A stretch of DNA of 64,000 nucleotides from Anseranas semipalmata (GCA_013399115.1 VXAA01004209.1:1039238-1103237), one strand, 5' to 3'; counted from the first letter of the stretch, positions 21,481 to 35,544 are shown. Notes: a model not told the origin generated them from the letters alone. Made by a program: numbers and translations.

Positions 21481-24400
21481 CCTTAATGAGTCCACCACAG
21501 AGGTGTTACCCGATCCTGTTGGCAACTACACGCGGTGTACTGCGTGATATCTCGTCTGAACCTTGAGCTCTTTTCTGGAAATTGTTAAGCTAGAAGGTTG
21601 AAGAGCTATAACAGCTTCGTCAGATATGTGCTGAGCAGACGCTATTATTGCATGCTCTTTCTGTGAAAGAACTGTGCACTCACCCGAATCAGGTTTTTGC
21701 TGTTGCTGTTTTTGATTTTTCACTAGGGTTGTGTATGGTGGTTTGTTGGTTTGTTTGTTTGTTTTTTATTTTATTTTTATTTGTTTTTCAATAGAGGAAA
21801 AGAAGGAAAGTCTTAACATTAAGTGTTCAAAAAATGCTACTTATGGTCCAAGCAAATGCAATGAACAGATTTTGGAGCAAATTTAAAATATAATCTTCAG
21901 ATAATTAGGAATGTGAGTAATTTTACTGACTTGACCAGTCACATCAAAACCAACCCGCTGAAGTGTATGAGTAAAGTTATGTGTGGGCATGTGGTGTTCT
22001 CTGACAGTAGGCGGGAGGAAGGAAGAGAAAACGAGTTCAAAGAAAGCCCCACTTTCAGGGGGAGTTTGCTTTTGCTTCTTAAAGAAAATTGAACATGGTT
22101 TGAACATATTAAAAAAGAAATATAAAAGAAATAGCTTTCTTTTGCACTCACAGAATAGAATATTTGTTTGTAATTAATTTAAAAGTATAAATGGCCCTGG
22201 TCTTGATTAAAGACAGTGCAGTGAACAGTGGAACCACTTCCTGCTCAGGGGGTTGCATGTTCAGAGTCCACCTGACTTGGATTTTTTAATCAAAATTTGT
22301 ATTCAGAAAAAGACCAAGTTTAGGATGTTGACAAATTTTTCTTAATTAGGAACATCTCTGAAGTCTTGCTGAAAATCAAACTTAGTTTTGTGAAGTGTTG
22401 CCCAACTTACAGAAATGATAAATGTAATGCTATTCAGTTTTTCTTTGATCCTGTAACTGCTGGTGAGTGATTTTAGTTTTATTTAAGCTTTTCTGTTGGT
22501 GTCAGTGAAGGTACTGACCACAGACTTCAGAGATTACTGAAAATCAAGCACATCTTGCATTTTCAGAATAGTGTTGAGTGTGATTCAAGCTTAGTTCTCA
22601 TCCACGTGAAGCTAAAAATTTGCCTTATTGGTCTTGAACAGTCTGTAAAGAGACCTGCTGGTTTCGTTCCAAATCCTCGAGTATCACAAAACTGAAGGAT
22701 ACTAACTGATCTGTTTGTGGATGGAGCTGGCAGATGCCTAAGAAGCGTGGAAGCTCTGTCTACCTAGAATGTGCTTCTTGGAGCAGGAGCTGCCTCTAGG
22801 ACGCTGTATGCTGTGTGCTTTGTCTGTTCCAGTGGTAAAAGATGCAGTGCGTCGTCTTTCCTGTTTGATCTTCTGGCATTTCTATCAAGTTTTACGTTCA
22901 TTTGTAAATTCTGAATGAAAAAAAGTGAAGTAGAAAGGGAAAAAGGAGCAAATGAGCAGTTAATGGGATCTTCAATAGGTAGCTGCTCTGACATATGTCC
23001 AGTGGTGGTTCAGCTATTGCTAGCTGCTCTTCTCTCAGCCACTGTCGGTCATAGCTGCTTAAAATCCGTATTTCTCATCACGTTGAAATTTGATTGTTTT
23101 TGCTCTGGTGGAGGGGATTCTGTATTGTTTTTTCTCCTTCTTTGTGATGCAATAGCATGCTTCAGAGCCCTCACAATAAAGCTAGAGAACATTTTGATCT
23201 TTTGTCTTTGTCTTTTATTCTTCTCAGACATGTTGGTTGAAGCAGACATATGGTTGAAGCATTTCAGCAACTCGGCTTGGAAGGGTATATCCTAAAAACT
23301 CATGAAATTATACAATCCGTACCTCTGAATTTTGTAAAATCATACGCCCGTGGAGCTGAAGGTGTTTTGTCTTGTCTGAACTGCGTAGCTCTCATCTAAA
23401 ATGTTTAATTAACTTTTCTTGCCTGTGTCAATATTGTTCTATCGTATTGTCCATACGGCCTCCTGCTGGTAGGTACAATTCCAGGTAAATCATTAGCTGG
23501 TTTTAGACAAAGACTCTCGCGGTAGTGTAGTGAATATGGATGTTGTGCAGTTGCTGTTCATGCCTAGATCAAAGCTGTCAGTAGAAGTGATGCCATAAAA
23601 GTAAAAGCCATATTTTAATAAAGAAAGGCTGCTCAGGGTGAAGGAGGGTATGATTCACGGGGCAGCCTCGTGCGAGATGTTCTGATCCCTACAATTTCTG
23701 GAGCCAGGCTCTCGCTGCTGTGCGAAGTGTGCTGCGCTTCACGTGGCAATGCAGGCAGCTCGCCTGAGGGGGTTTTCCTCCTGGCCTGGGGTCTGGGCTC
23801 CAAGGCTCAAAAACAAGGCTGCTCTGCAAGTGTTTTGGAGCTCATTAAAGGCCTTTGGACAGATTTCTTGCTTCATTTCCTCAACTGGGGCCTCTGCAGG
23901 AGGAGGAGAGCACAGAAAGTACGTGTGTTTGGCTGCATGCGTGTAGCCACACGCGTGTGTGCGTAAACAAAGGCTCCGGGACTGCTGACAGGGCTGCGTT
24001 GTTTTGCAGAAGGCCTTTGCCGCTCGCGAGGACCTGGGCGTCGGCGGGGCCTGTGGAGACCGACGTGGCCCGTTCCTGGGAGTGGGGACCTGTTTACCAG
24101 CGAGGAGGGATGGGGTGTGACTAGGAGGGCTCCACAGACACTGTCTCGTTTCTTTCATGCCACAAGGTTTTTCGTGTTTCAAGCATACACCTGCGCTCTC
24201 TGGTTTTAAAGGCAGTGCAGAATTATATCTGCAGCTTGTCTGGTTTTGTGAGGAATTCACTGTCAGAGCGCAACGAGTTTAGCCATTTCCGTGCGTGAAT
24301 TATCTTCACTGGAGTAATGGACACTAATGTAAAAGTTAATTTGGTTATAAAATATCAGTTCATCTTCCTGAGGGTTTCATTAACGTGTTGAGCAGAGGTC

Positions 24401-25269
24401 ATGGAGTACCTAGGAGCTGTGTGGCCGCCTTTGAAGCGGGTGGCGCGGCCTGTTGGAGGAAGCTGAGGGCAGGAGAGGGACGGGGACAGCCAGTCCTGGG
24501 AGCCTTTGGTGTGACATGGTAGCACCAGCTCCAGCAGCAGCATAGCCCTGTGCCGGGCCTGTTCTGGTGACAAGCACGTTAGCAGATTGCCATCTGGGTA
24601 TGACGGTCATGAAAGCAATAGAGGTTTGGCATTGCCGTGATTCTCCAAGGCACCTTTGTGTAAAATTATAGGAGGGTTTGGGTTCTTCGATGTAAAACCT
24701 GTGGTAGTAGCCCGTTCACGTTGCCTGGTAGTAGCTTGTTCACACTTTTATTTCTGTGAGTGCCACGTAACTAATTTGCTAATTAAAATGATTTAATGGT
24801 GACATGAAAAGGAAGCTGGCTCTGAGTTAAGTACAGATGTATGAACATTGAGCTGAACCACAGCGTGTGCTGTGACCCCTGCTTCTGCTAAGGGTGTAAC
24901 GGTGCTTATAGCTCGGTTGAGGCAGATTTCAGTAGAACTTACTTTATTTAGGGCTCAGCCTTGCACTTATGAACTGAGCTTTAGCATCAGAACTCTCAAA
25001 AACCCTCCCACCTCCCTCATTTGTTTCCTGTTGCAGTGCTAATTTGTTATCTCTGGGAGTCCACAGCTGTGGTACCTTTTGGAAAGACTTCTGAGTGCTT
25101 CTATTTCAAGTATTTTTCTTGCTTGGAAAAGCAAGAGGAAAGAGTGGGGTCAGAGACAGGAGGCTAGTCAGCCGAGAGACATTTTTGCACCGATCCCTTG
25201 TTCCAAAGGTGTAATTGTATAGAGATGCTTGGTGTTGCTCTAACACTTTCTCAGTTTCAGTAATGGAAA

Positions 25270-25289
25270 ACATTTTTTTTTTTTTTTTG
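25270..25289. repeat. Poly(T) tract
   Basis: A run of about 20 T is followed by GTAAAATC. No associated element was recognised. Confidence 0.9.
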
Positions 25290-28200
25290 TAAAATCACAA
25301 AACCACCGAAGGAATAGGTGTATGTTGATTTCAGAGAACAGTGGGACATAGAGTACTCTGGGTAGGTTAGATCCTTGTAACAGTTTCTGACTGACATTCT
25401 GTCAGGATGTGCTGATTTGATCAAGAGCCCAATCTAAGGACAAGTTTTTCAAAAGTGGATGTGTATGATATAAGCAACACAGTATATTGAGTAAGCTATA
25501 AGGGATTCTGAAATAGGAAAACTGTTCTTTGTATCCTTTGGAGAGACAGTATCCTGCTTTTAGTCAGCATGTTTGAAAACGTATTTGTTTCTAGTAAGAC
25601 AATCTCTGAGTAAAGAGGAATAGACCACAGCTTTGACTCTACAATTGTGTAATACACATTTGTATAAATTTGCCAGTATTTTCTAGCATACAACAAAGTG
25701 TTTGGAATTATTTTTCTTACATAAAACATTCTAAAAATGCATCCACTTTATCAGTTACACACAGTATATAAAACACAGCGTTTTAAAAATATGTGCCTTG
25801 TTAGGAAATGACAGCTGCCAGTGTGTTTCTGTTTTAATGAATTTAGGAAGGAACTGTGGCACATGTTTAGTGCATGCTAATAAAGCAGTGCTAGTGCTAG
25901 TAAATTCACAGCATGTTCAAAGCGAGTCTGACTGACACTGTATGACAGTAACCTACTTGCAGAACAACAGTTTACTAAGGTGGTGACAGAAGTGTATTAA
26001 ATGTGTCATTCTCAAATTTAACCAGTAAACTGAGGTATATTAATACTTGTCGGCAAGTCTCCTAGGTGTGTATGCTCTTTCCCCCCCTTTCCCTCCTGCC
26101 TCGCCACTTACCTCTGATTAAGATACTTACAAGCTATGTTGTGGCAGAGTCTTGCAAATTTTGAGATGCACTCTGAAGGCATGCTATGCAAATGAGTATC
26201 AGCATTTGCAAATACTGCTTCTGAAGCTGCATTGACAGTTGGCCACCTGGAAACCATCCATGACAACTGCCCACTTGCATTCATACCTACTCACTTATTA
26301 CATTTAATTTTGATAAATGTGTACATGTTGTTTTCTGCCTGAGTAAATTTTTTTTAAAGTTGGATCTGAACCTCTGCTGTCTGAAAATGAGTGACTTGTT
26401 CATAACATCTGGTATGTATGTCTTAAAATAGACCCACTTTCCTTCACACTTGTCCATTCTACTCTCAGATTTCCTGTCATGCGTCTGTCTAGACTTGGAG
26501 AACATTTGCCCACTAAATTAAGAATAAAAAAACGTACGTACTGCTTCAGAGTACTTCATATACTCCTTGAAGTTCAAATCTATTCTGATTCCTGTAAAAC
26601 TAGACAGTGGCTTTGCAATGGGTGCTCCTATATATATTTTGCTAGTGTGTGAATTACAGTTGTGTGTTCCATTTCCCTCTCCTTTCTCTTTCATCTGATA
26701 CATCTTTTCATAATTCTTAACTAGGTGACTTGGCACGTGCAACATGCAGCAGAACAGGACTTTTCATTGGACTTTGGAAGCAACTAGGGATCATCAGCCT
26801 GCTTTTCTCTTTGAATGAAAGCCCATTCTGGTTCACTCCATTGATCTGTAATTCTGGAGATGGCACTAATTCAGGAACAGAGCTGGCTCAGGTAATTTCT
26901 ACATATCTAATAATTTTTCATTGTGTTCATTAAAGATACTAGGAAATTATTAGCTCACTGGAGAGTACCAACTTAGAAACTGACAATAAATAAACTGACA
27001 TTTTCTTCCATCACTCTACAGTCATACTAAATGTTTCCTCTGCCACTTTGTAATACATTGATGCAGAAAACTGGGCAGCGCATAACACTGTCCCAGGGTA
27101 TCTGTTCCTTATGCTTTTAAGAGTCTTCTCTAATGTGGTTGACCACTACAATCCTTCTAAAGTGAATGTGGCCAGTCAGAATGGAGGAACTTTTCCCTCT
27201 TCTTGGTCCTTCTGGAGCACTCCAGGTCTGTAACCCGCTAACCTGTGTGCTACTTCTGTTCCACAGTGCAGTTAAATGGAAAATACTTCTGATTTTATAT
27301 GTGTAGTCATTAAAATAGCCATCATTGGGCCATCAGTGGGTGTGGGAGATCTAATCAGTTTATGAATTTAATTGTTGGTTAAACAACAAACTAATAGTAT
27401 ATTTTATTTTGCAAGAGAATTACAAAAGCGGGTTGTTCTCAATAAATTTCCCTTCGTGATAGTTCAGGTGCTGAGGCAGGTAGTTTGAGTACGTAAGCAG
27501 TCTAGCTCTAGCAACACATTTCAGTGCTGGCTTCAGAAGTACTGCTAGCTTCAGGAGCACGGTAAGTTGGCTTTTACTGAGCCCTGTGCTGCAGCAGCAA
27601 GTCAGATACTGGTATGCATTCCAGCAGTGTGTCAGCCCACAGGCTCCTCTGTATCTTCTCCCTGAATCTTAGCACTTAAAGGGAGAAAATAAGGGAGTTT
27701 AAAGTATTTTGCCATTCTGAACTTATTTTGAAAAATCAAACTGTGGTCTGTGGCCTGAATTCTGTCTGCCTGGGGCTTGATCAGCTTCATTGCAAGTACT
27801 GACTGGGATGCCTGCTGTTGCTACAGGCTTTTAAAGAGAGGGTCATGTGGAACAGCATATGCTGGTCTTTCTGACTTTGTGCACCAAGGGAGTTTTGGCA
27901 TTTGTCAGTTTTTTCTGCTGCTGCCTGCCTCCTGGTCTGTCACATACCTGAAGCACTTGCCAAGGCAAGTAAACAGGCTGCCACACGTAACCTACTGAGC
28001 TGCCAGTGGAGCACTGCCGAGTAAGGTGTCGGTCAGTCAGCAGTCAGCTGCTAAGAGTGGCAATGAGAAGGACAAATTCTTTCATGTGTATCTAATTTTT
28101 TTTTTTTTTTTTTCAAAGTCCCAAACTTTTACAAATGTTCTTGACATTCTCATACTGATGCCTCATTTGAAGGTCTCACATTTCCTGTTGTTGCATATCT

Positions 28201-29453
28201 GGTCTTTAAAACTCTGAGATTATTTAATGCTCTTCACAGAAATCCCCAGTGGACTATAATCATGTGACATGGTTGCTCAACCATTTTTGTCTTGCTTGTT
28301 CTTGAATGTTGTCTATTTAAGCTGCAGCTATGCTGGTTTTTCGTTAGTACAAGTCTCCTGGAAGGTTATTGCTGATGGCATCTGTGGCTGAAGCTAGTCT
28401 GGAGAGATGAATTATTTAAAGTGACAAATGCTTTTAATGGACTTGATGATCAATAATGCTTATAATAATACAGTAGCAGAGAAGTCACAGTTGAGAGAGA
28501 CCTCATGCATGAAAAAACAGTTTCTAGAGCAGGAAGAGATCTTTGGGCACATTTTAGCCCCTATAAAATGGGCTATTTCCCAGTGACTTTAATAGAGTTG
28601 TGCCCAGTGTCATTCAGTAGTATTGCCAGATGTTAGTTTTATTGCAAGTCTTGCAATAGTTGGTGTTTTCTTAAAAAGTTCAGCTCCTGAAATTATAAGA
28701 ATTATATTTCATTAAAAAAAAAAATGCAAGACTTGTGATAAGGATTGAAACCTTAAAAGCAAGATATCCGTAAACCCTGGAAGAAGCTGAACACAAATGA
28801 GACGTATCAGAAAGTATTAAGGAAAAATTCTGTTATTTTAAGCCTTGCTCTGTGAGTCATAACACTTAAATGGCTGGGGGCTTACTTTGTTCCTGTATCT
28901 CACTGTTAGAAAAATACTTTATCAAGGTTCCTTCTTTTATTTGAAAGTTAATTTTTTTTGAGACTGTGGAAGAGGTTGTTGCAAGGTTTTGACTTCTATG
29001 TATATGTTTCAGGGGCTTCCCTTCTGAGCTTTCCTGGGTGGGAATCCTGTCACACTGGAGTGAAGGTTTCCAGTTTTGATTTGGGAAAGCTGGAAGTAGA
29101 AGGGGGAAAGAGAAAACAGTAAAAGCATATGAACAAACTCAATTTCCAAGCCAAGTAAATTATTTAAGAAGGAAAGAATGGAGCTGTGATGGTATTGCCA
29201 AACCCAAAGATTCAAAAATGCTATTCTGCAAATGATTTAGCTTCAAAAAATAATAAATATTGGGATTGTTTTATTAGCCTTTGCATTCTTCAGCCATGAG
29301 CATTAATGCTTCTAAGATCTCTTCAGACCCAAGCAAATCCTTTTTTATAGAGTCAGAGCTGTTATGAAAGTGTATCAGTTCAAGAGCAGATACTGGAAGA
29401 AATGCACCGTTATATTAATGCAGTCCAGGATTACAGTTTTTGAATTGTAAAAA

Positions 29454-29486
29454 ATTGTAAGAGTTGTAATTGTAAAATTGTACAGA

Positions 29487-29521
<35 letters not shown>

Positions 29522-29532
29522 TAAGAGTTGTA
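29454..29532. repeat. Poly(A) insert flanked by 15-bp direct repeats
   Basis: ATTGTAAGAGTTGTA occurs at 29454-29468 and again at 29518-29532. Between them lie a short ATTGTAAAATTGTACAGATT stretch and 28 A's (29491-29518). Direct repeats around an A-tail resemble a target-site duplication of a very short retroposed insert; internal duplication of the TTGTAA-rich tract is the alternative. Confidence 0.7.
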
Positions 29533-31491
29533 GTGATGTGTCATTTAGTGAGAGCCAGCTGCAAGGCCCATGCAATAGTAACTACATGTTGTATGTGAAT
29601 GTCTTGTTATCAAAACATTCACCAAAAGCCAAGAGATGGAAAAGTTGCTCTCAGACATTGTAAATCTAGTGATAGAATTATCTGGCGTGGACCAAAACAC
29701 TGACCAGGTGAAGCAGCAGCAACAAAAAGTCTTGCTTGATCTGTGCCCCAGCTGAAGCTTCTGTACAACGTGGGACGGACCTGAAAGCTGTTCTCTCAGT
29801 AAGAAGGCAGGGAAGATGGCAGTAACACATCTGTTAGCTTCCCGTGGTGTCGGTCTGCTGCGTCTCACTTGAGGAGATGCAGTTTTAGCCACTGAGGGGA
29901 ATCAGACCTTTAATGCAGTTTCACAGGATTAACCACAGAAGAATTTTGTACCCAGCCAAATACAGGCAGCCCTAAACACCCCTGGTTTTGTTGTGTCTTA
30001 GGGAAGAATACGTCTGTAGACTAAAGCAAAGCTGTAACATCTGGTTCTCCCCTCCTGGCCTCATTCTATTGCACACTTACGCCTCTGTATCCCAGGTCTG
30101 TGCTTACCCCGACCCGTGCTTCTGCTCTCTCTTTCTGTGTACCTTTAGCTTTGCTTTCCCTCTCAGCCCTCTTTACCTGACCCTGTTTCTGTCATCAGTC
30201 ACTCAGTGCAAGTCCTGACTCCTGCTGAGTTCTGACAGGCACAGTATAGTTGTCTGCTTCCCAGAGGGGCAAATTATTATCATTTGATGGGCAGTAGCTC
30301 ACCTTTGTGCCGTGGTTCACAGCTCCCTGCTCTTTGATCATAAATACAAGGCAAGAGTCTGGTACTTGCTCCTGGGGGAGGGATGGGGGGAATTTGGTTG
30401 TATATTTATTGTATTATTTTATGAACAATTAACATGAAATGCTGCCTTTGTAGCGGACGTAAAGAATTGCTTTACAATTATATTATGAGTTTTGTCCTTT
30501 GGTAATGAAATGCAGTAACTTTAGAGGTGGCGTCCAGCAGAACAACTTCAGACAGAAAGTGAAGATTGAGCCTGCATGTGTAAGAAATTAATGGATAAAC
30601 AGCTTTCCTAAGCTCTGTGGATTCTTTGTAAGGAAGGCTTGTTAGTTCTCTACATCCAGCCCATGTCTGAAGAGCCAGATCTTGAGATGCCTACTCAATT
30701 TTTTCTTTGACAAACTCTGAGGAAGAATTGTGGAAAAACTAAGCAGTCTCTCAGAATGCGACTCTAACAGCACTTTGTTCTCATTAGTCAGATCAAACTG
30801 TCAGAGGCTATTTTTGCCTGACAAAGGGAAAAAGAAACATATTTTTTCTCTTAATACTTTTTTTCACAGAAGGTCCCCTTCATCTTTGACTTTCCCAATA
30901 GGCTTCAGTCCCTTCCCTTGTATTAGCTCCCGGTGGAGTGGTACTCCCACACTCCAGCAGTGTTCCGAATCAACAGCCAGTCCTCAGTGATGAGCTTGAC
31001 ATTCATTTATGCTAATTATTCATGCTCTGTGTGTTGTATACTTTGCGTGTGTATGGAAACCAGATCTCTACAGCTATTTTGTTTGATTAGCTGAGAGTGC
31101 TACCTACATGTTTTCTAAAGTCCATTGCTTTGTATGCAAATCATCCTTTGTATTGAAAGTAGGGAAGACATTGCCAAGCCTTTTTGTAATGTCCAAAAAT
31201 GTCTAGAATTGTGCCAGTTCTTTCAGAGTGGGGCTGGTTCCAAAGACTATTGCATAGTGTTGAATTTAACAAATACTTCTATCTCCAGGTCCACAGCAAA
31301 CATGGCATGAGATTCTTTTATTTTATTTTATCGAAGGTGGTATCTTTTAGATAAGATTTTAAACCACTGTGGTTTTTCTGCTAAATTTTGATCCCTGTTG
31401 GTGCTCTAACTTATAATTTGATTAATTATGGTTTATCTAGCTTCCAGCTTTCACCTGATTTTTACACCTTACATAAGCTGTATTTATTTTT

Positions 31492-31508
31492 AGAGAGAGA
31501 GAGAGAGA
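31492..31508. repeat. (AG)n microsatellite
   Basis: About eight AG units lie in a T-rich context. Confidence 0.95.
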
Positions 31509-32189
31509 AATAGCAGGCAAAATTTGTATACTGTTTTGTTATGCTACTTACTTTTCTCTTCCAGTACGTCTACAACTTTGTGAGGGTTGTTAAAATGGTT
31601 CTCTGTATCTTAGGAAAGCAAACCAGAAAGCTCTTTCACCTTTTGATTTATACTACAGTTGTACTCTGATATATTAGAACAAAATCTGGTGTGTAGTTTG
31701 TGAGGTCTTTTGCAAGATGGACCTTATACAGGAATCACTTAAAGGATGTAATATCTTGCTGTTGGACTTTACTCCCCCAGAAGCAGGGATTTTCCTGTTA
31801 TATTCTAAGCTAACTGGAGAGTGTTGGTGTCTGATCCAAAGGAGGGCAGTGTTTTCATTTTTTTAAAAAGAGAAGTGTTTATAGCAGTTCGTTTGGAAAA
31901 GAAGTCTGACTGAGAGACTCTTCTACTTTTTTTTTCTGTAAATTGAAGTTGCTGTGACAGTTGTTGCGTGGGTCAGCAGAGAGCATGGTCAGCTCCAATT
32001 ACCAGCAGCAAATGGAGAAATACCTTTTACTAAATTGTTGCCCTGATATAGTGTCATTGATTTTAAATTATGGGTAAGGCAATGAGTATTTCCGTGTGCT
32101 CACAGGGTAGTTCACAAAGGTGAGTTAAGCTAACACATTCTGTGGCATAGTTACGGCATACAAGGAATGCATCTATCATCACCCAGTAC

Positions 32190-32532
32190 TTAAAGGGGGC
32201 CTACAGGAAAGATGTGGAAGGACTCTGTATTGGGGAGTGTAGTGACAGGGCAAGGGGTAATGGTATTAAACTAAAAGAGGGGAGATTTATTTAGATATTA
32301 GAAAGAAATTCTTTACTCTGAGGGTAGTGAGGCACTGGAACAGGTTGCCCAGAGAAGCTGTGGATGCCCTAGCCCTGGAGGTGTTCAAGGCCAGGTTGGA
32401 TGGGGCTTTGAGCAACCTGGTCGGGTGCAATCATCTTGTGCATCAGGGGTGCGCCTGCCCATGGCAGGGGGGTTGGGAGTAGGTGGTCTTTAAGGTCCCT
32501 TCCAACCCAAGCCATTCTGTGATTCAGTGATC
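32190..32532 (+). mobile_element. CR1 LINE, 5'-truncated 3' end
   Basis: This is the clearest transposon in the window. It shows GGGGGCCTACAGGAAAG, CAAGGGGTAATGGTATTAAA, TAGTGAGGCACTGGAACAGG, TTGCCCAGAGAAGCTGTGGA, GGTGTTCAAGGCCAGGTTGG and the terminus CCATTCTGTGATTCAGTGA, in the order of the CR1 3' region. Only the last ~340 bp are present, as is usual for CR1 because of incomplete reverse transcription. There is no poly(A) tail, as expected; the 3' end is the short ATTCTGTGATTC repeat. It is non-coding and immobile. Confidence 0.96.
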
Positions 32533-35500
32533 GGTTACTACAGAGCAGTCAGCAAATTTCAAGTGTAGTTCAGTTGTTTTTCATCCTGGTAATACACCTA
32601 ATATTTATGTAAAGTTTTTGTAGGAATTATTAAAACACTTTTTTTAAGAGAGAATATTTCTGAGTAGAATAGAAAGTGGAACGAAACAGATTGCTAAAAG
32701 TTCCTGGTTTTGGAGGGAATGTTTGGTTCCAAGAGTGCCAGAGTAATAAAACTCAGCAATGAATTCTTACTCATGCAGAGTCAAGGAAGTTAAACCTCAG
32801 CATTTCTAGCTCTGCTTTTTGTTGTTGTTTGCCACTATTTAATTTTAGCATTTTTATCCCGTGAATTTAATATCCACAGCACATATCTCTAATTTAAATC
32901 AGTTTTGTGTGATGAGGCTCAAGTAAGCAATGCATTTGTCATCTGTACAGACAGATTTGAGAAGTTAGGCCTTGGGATAGATGAATAATTAATCGGAATT
33001 CAAGCTCTTGTGGTGGCTAAGCAAAAGCATAGCACCTAAGAAGGTGTTAATATAATGATGGTAGCACACAGAAAGCTAAGTTTCTTTGTAAAGCCATGAT
33101 AATTTCCTTGCAGTAGTGCAACTAGTGTCATTGAGTCACATCAAAAGCACAAATTATTCGCAAGTGGTCTCGGAGAGGCACATGCTCACTTTCTCCCTCT
33201 TTGTGTCTCAGTATGTATATCGAGGCAAAACAATCAACATTCTTTGTCTTTATGTCCACATTCAGCATAAGATTGTTGTGTCTGGAGATAAGGCATCGCT
33301 GTTCAGCCGCATCAGCTCACCATCTTCAGGACTCTTAGCATGGCACAGACTTGAGGCAATCCTTGCAGTTATTTTGCAGTAGCTCAAGGATGTGGGCATT
33401 CATTAAATATGGGGATAATGAATGCAAAAATCTCTTAAATGCCAAGATTTTAACGTAGTTTTCCTGTGACCTCTTTTTAGGAAGGCATGCACTTTCTTCT
33501 CTAGATGTTGGTGGTTGTACTGTATGCAGCTTCGCAAGCTAAGTGTTAAATGGAATGTGGCAAAAGGACTTAACTTATGTTTTGAAAACAATTTTAGTGG
33601 CATATGGAGTCTTAAGTCATTTTGGACAGTAAAATTAAAAGGGTGATTTTTAGTTTCCTTCCTTTCCTGAAAAAACAGTAGTATGATGAAGTTAACGTTG
33701 TGTCTGTTAAGACTGTGATGAGAACAGAGCTCAGTAACCTGGCTGATGATCTTCTCTTGTTAGAGAGCCGTGCCCAGCTCAGCAGAGTAGCTCAGTCAGA
33801 GAAAGGCATTCAGAAGAATTCTGGGTACTTCTATTAGTTATGTTGCATGAGAACAGGCAATGACAAGGTGGGGGGAAAAATAGGAATGCAGGAAGACTAG
33901 GGAGAGGTAAGGAGAGCAGTCGTGATATAGTTTGGAAAGCCCCACAGTATTTCATATAAGGAAGAAAGAAGGCTGCTGAAGTTAGCGAGGGATTTGAAAG
34001 GAAGATAAGTGGATTCACAGAATTTTTGAATGCTTTCTGTGATTTCTAGGTCTTCCAAAGCTTGTTGAGAAATGTATTCACTTGACTTTGAATTGATTCC
34101 TGAACTAATATGCCTTAAAAGATAAGATTTAAATTCACAGATGGAGTATGCTTAGTAGCTAACTAGTTTCTTCTTGTAGTGAAAAGGTAAAACAAATGAA
34201 TAAAGAACATGTAAGATACTGTAAAGTTGTTTAAATTTTAAAGAAACTAGAAACATGCAAGAAAGTGTAGTCACTCAGCATGCTTTCTTTGAAGGCATAA
34301 ATAGAGACAAGCGTTAATTCTTTGTACGAAATGGTCCTTTCCAGGCTGGGCTTTTGAGTGGAATTATGGAAGTAATAATGAGAAGCAAATTCAATACAAA
34401 TATTAAAAAAAAAAAAAATCAGACATTTTATTTATATTCTTTTATTTTATGTTTTTCTAATAATGTGCCCAGACTAGAGTTAAGAATTACAAAAAAGAGA
34501 AGCAGTATTGATATTAACGACGTTTTCCCATACCTCAAACTACAGTTTTTATTCAAATATCATCGTTCTTCAGTACAAGCTGCTTTACAAAACAAACTGA
34601 TAGTGTTATCAGCATTTAATAGAAAGGGGTGTAGAGAATACCTTCTTAGGTTGAAGTCTGGAAGCAGAACTGGGAATGCTTTGCAGCTAGGACATTTTCC
34701 CATGTTCTGGTCAGTACTATGTACATTAAGAAATACATTTTCAGAAAAAATATTACGAGCAGAGATTAGAGAGATTTTAAAGCTTTACCTTCTGGGTATT
34801 CGGACTAGGTAAGTAGCAAGGATGGAGGAGAGTTTTGTGGAGTGGTATGCTGGAAGCAAAGGGATGAAATTTAAAGGAGTAAAACTTAATTCAGATCAGG
34901 CTGTTTTGACTATGGAACAACTGTAGGCAGATTTTAACAAGTATGTAAATATCACTAGAAACTCACAGAACCAGGCTGGATAAAATGCTGGGAACTGTGC
35001 TGTTGGAGAGCATTAGACTGGGTTGCATAATTGGATCTATTAAATTTATTAACGTGGAAAAAAGAATAAAAAAAGTTCTGCAGATGGACAGGCGAGCTCT
35101 TTATCTCAAATACTTCAGCTCTTGGGACAGCATTAAAAAACCTTTTTTCTACAAGTTTCCCAGTGCCATAGTTGCCTTCAGAGTAAAATTTACTTCTGGA
35201 TTTGAGCTAGAGTGCAGTAGTTTGTGAGATTCTTTCTTACAGCTGTGCCAACAGCCCTGACAATGCATTGGGGGATATTTTCCTAATTTTTAACTCTAAA
35301 ATATATCTATTCTTTGCCAAAACGTCTTTAACATTTTGCCAGAAATGGTACCTAAAAATATTTTGATGTTCTTTAGAAATAACAAAGTGTGCCAGCGCAA
35401 TTTACATAAATGTAGTCCACCTTGCAAATATGACTCGAGCTTGCTGGCAGCTCCTCAGGCTCTGCCCTACAGTATTTTCTTAACCTGTCAACCTTTGTGG

Positions 35501-35544
35501 ATTCATTACTGTTTGTATTTATGTTGTGTACCTGATCCTTAGCC
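32533..35544. other. Gene-poor flank, part 2
   Basis: AT-rich sequence without a supported gene. Two + strand ORFs (152 codons at 34354-34812 and 80 codons at 34985-35227) lie close together, but neither has a recognisable domain, a shared frame or splice signals that would link them convincingly. An A tract is at 34405-34418. Confidence 0.6.

Larger units (their letters stand above)
21481..32189. other. Gene-poor flank upstream of SCOC, part 1
   Basis: No gene can be supported here. Contents include a GTTT/ATTT-rich tract at 21740-21790, a moderately GC- and CpG-rich patch at about 23.6-24.6 kb with a 173-codon minus-strand ORF (24260-23739) of unknown content, a poly(T) run at 25270-25289, a poly(A) insertion scar at 29454-29532, and an AG microsatellite at 31492-31508. 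Short ORFs throughout show no recognisable domains. Confidence 0.7.

Noticed and set aside
26725..26891. Possible exon ending CTCAG|GTAATT with an open + frame
   Set aside because: The donor is good, but the acceptor tract is weak, the peptide is unrecognised and no partner exon is visible.
34354..35227. Two neighbouring ORFs (152 and 80 codons) considered as an old retroelement or gene remnant
   Set aside because: No reverse-transcriptase, gag or other motif is visible, the frames do not join, and no repeat boundaries are seen.
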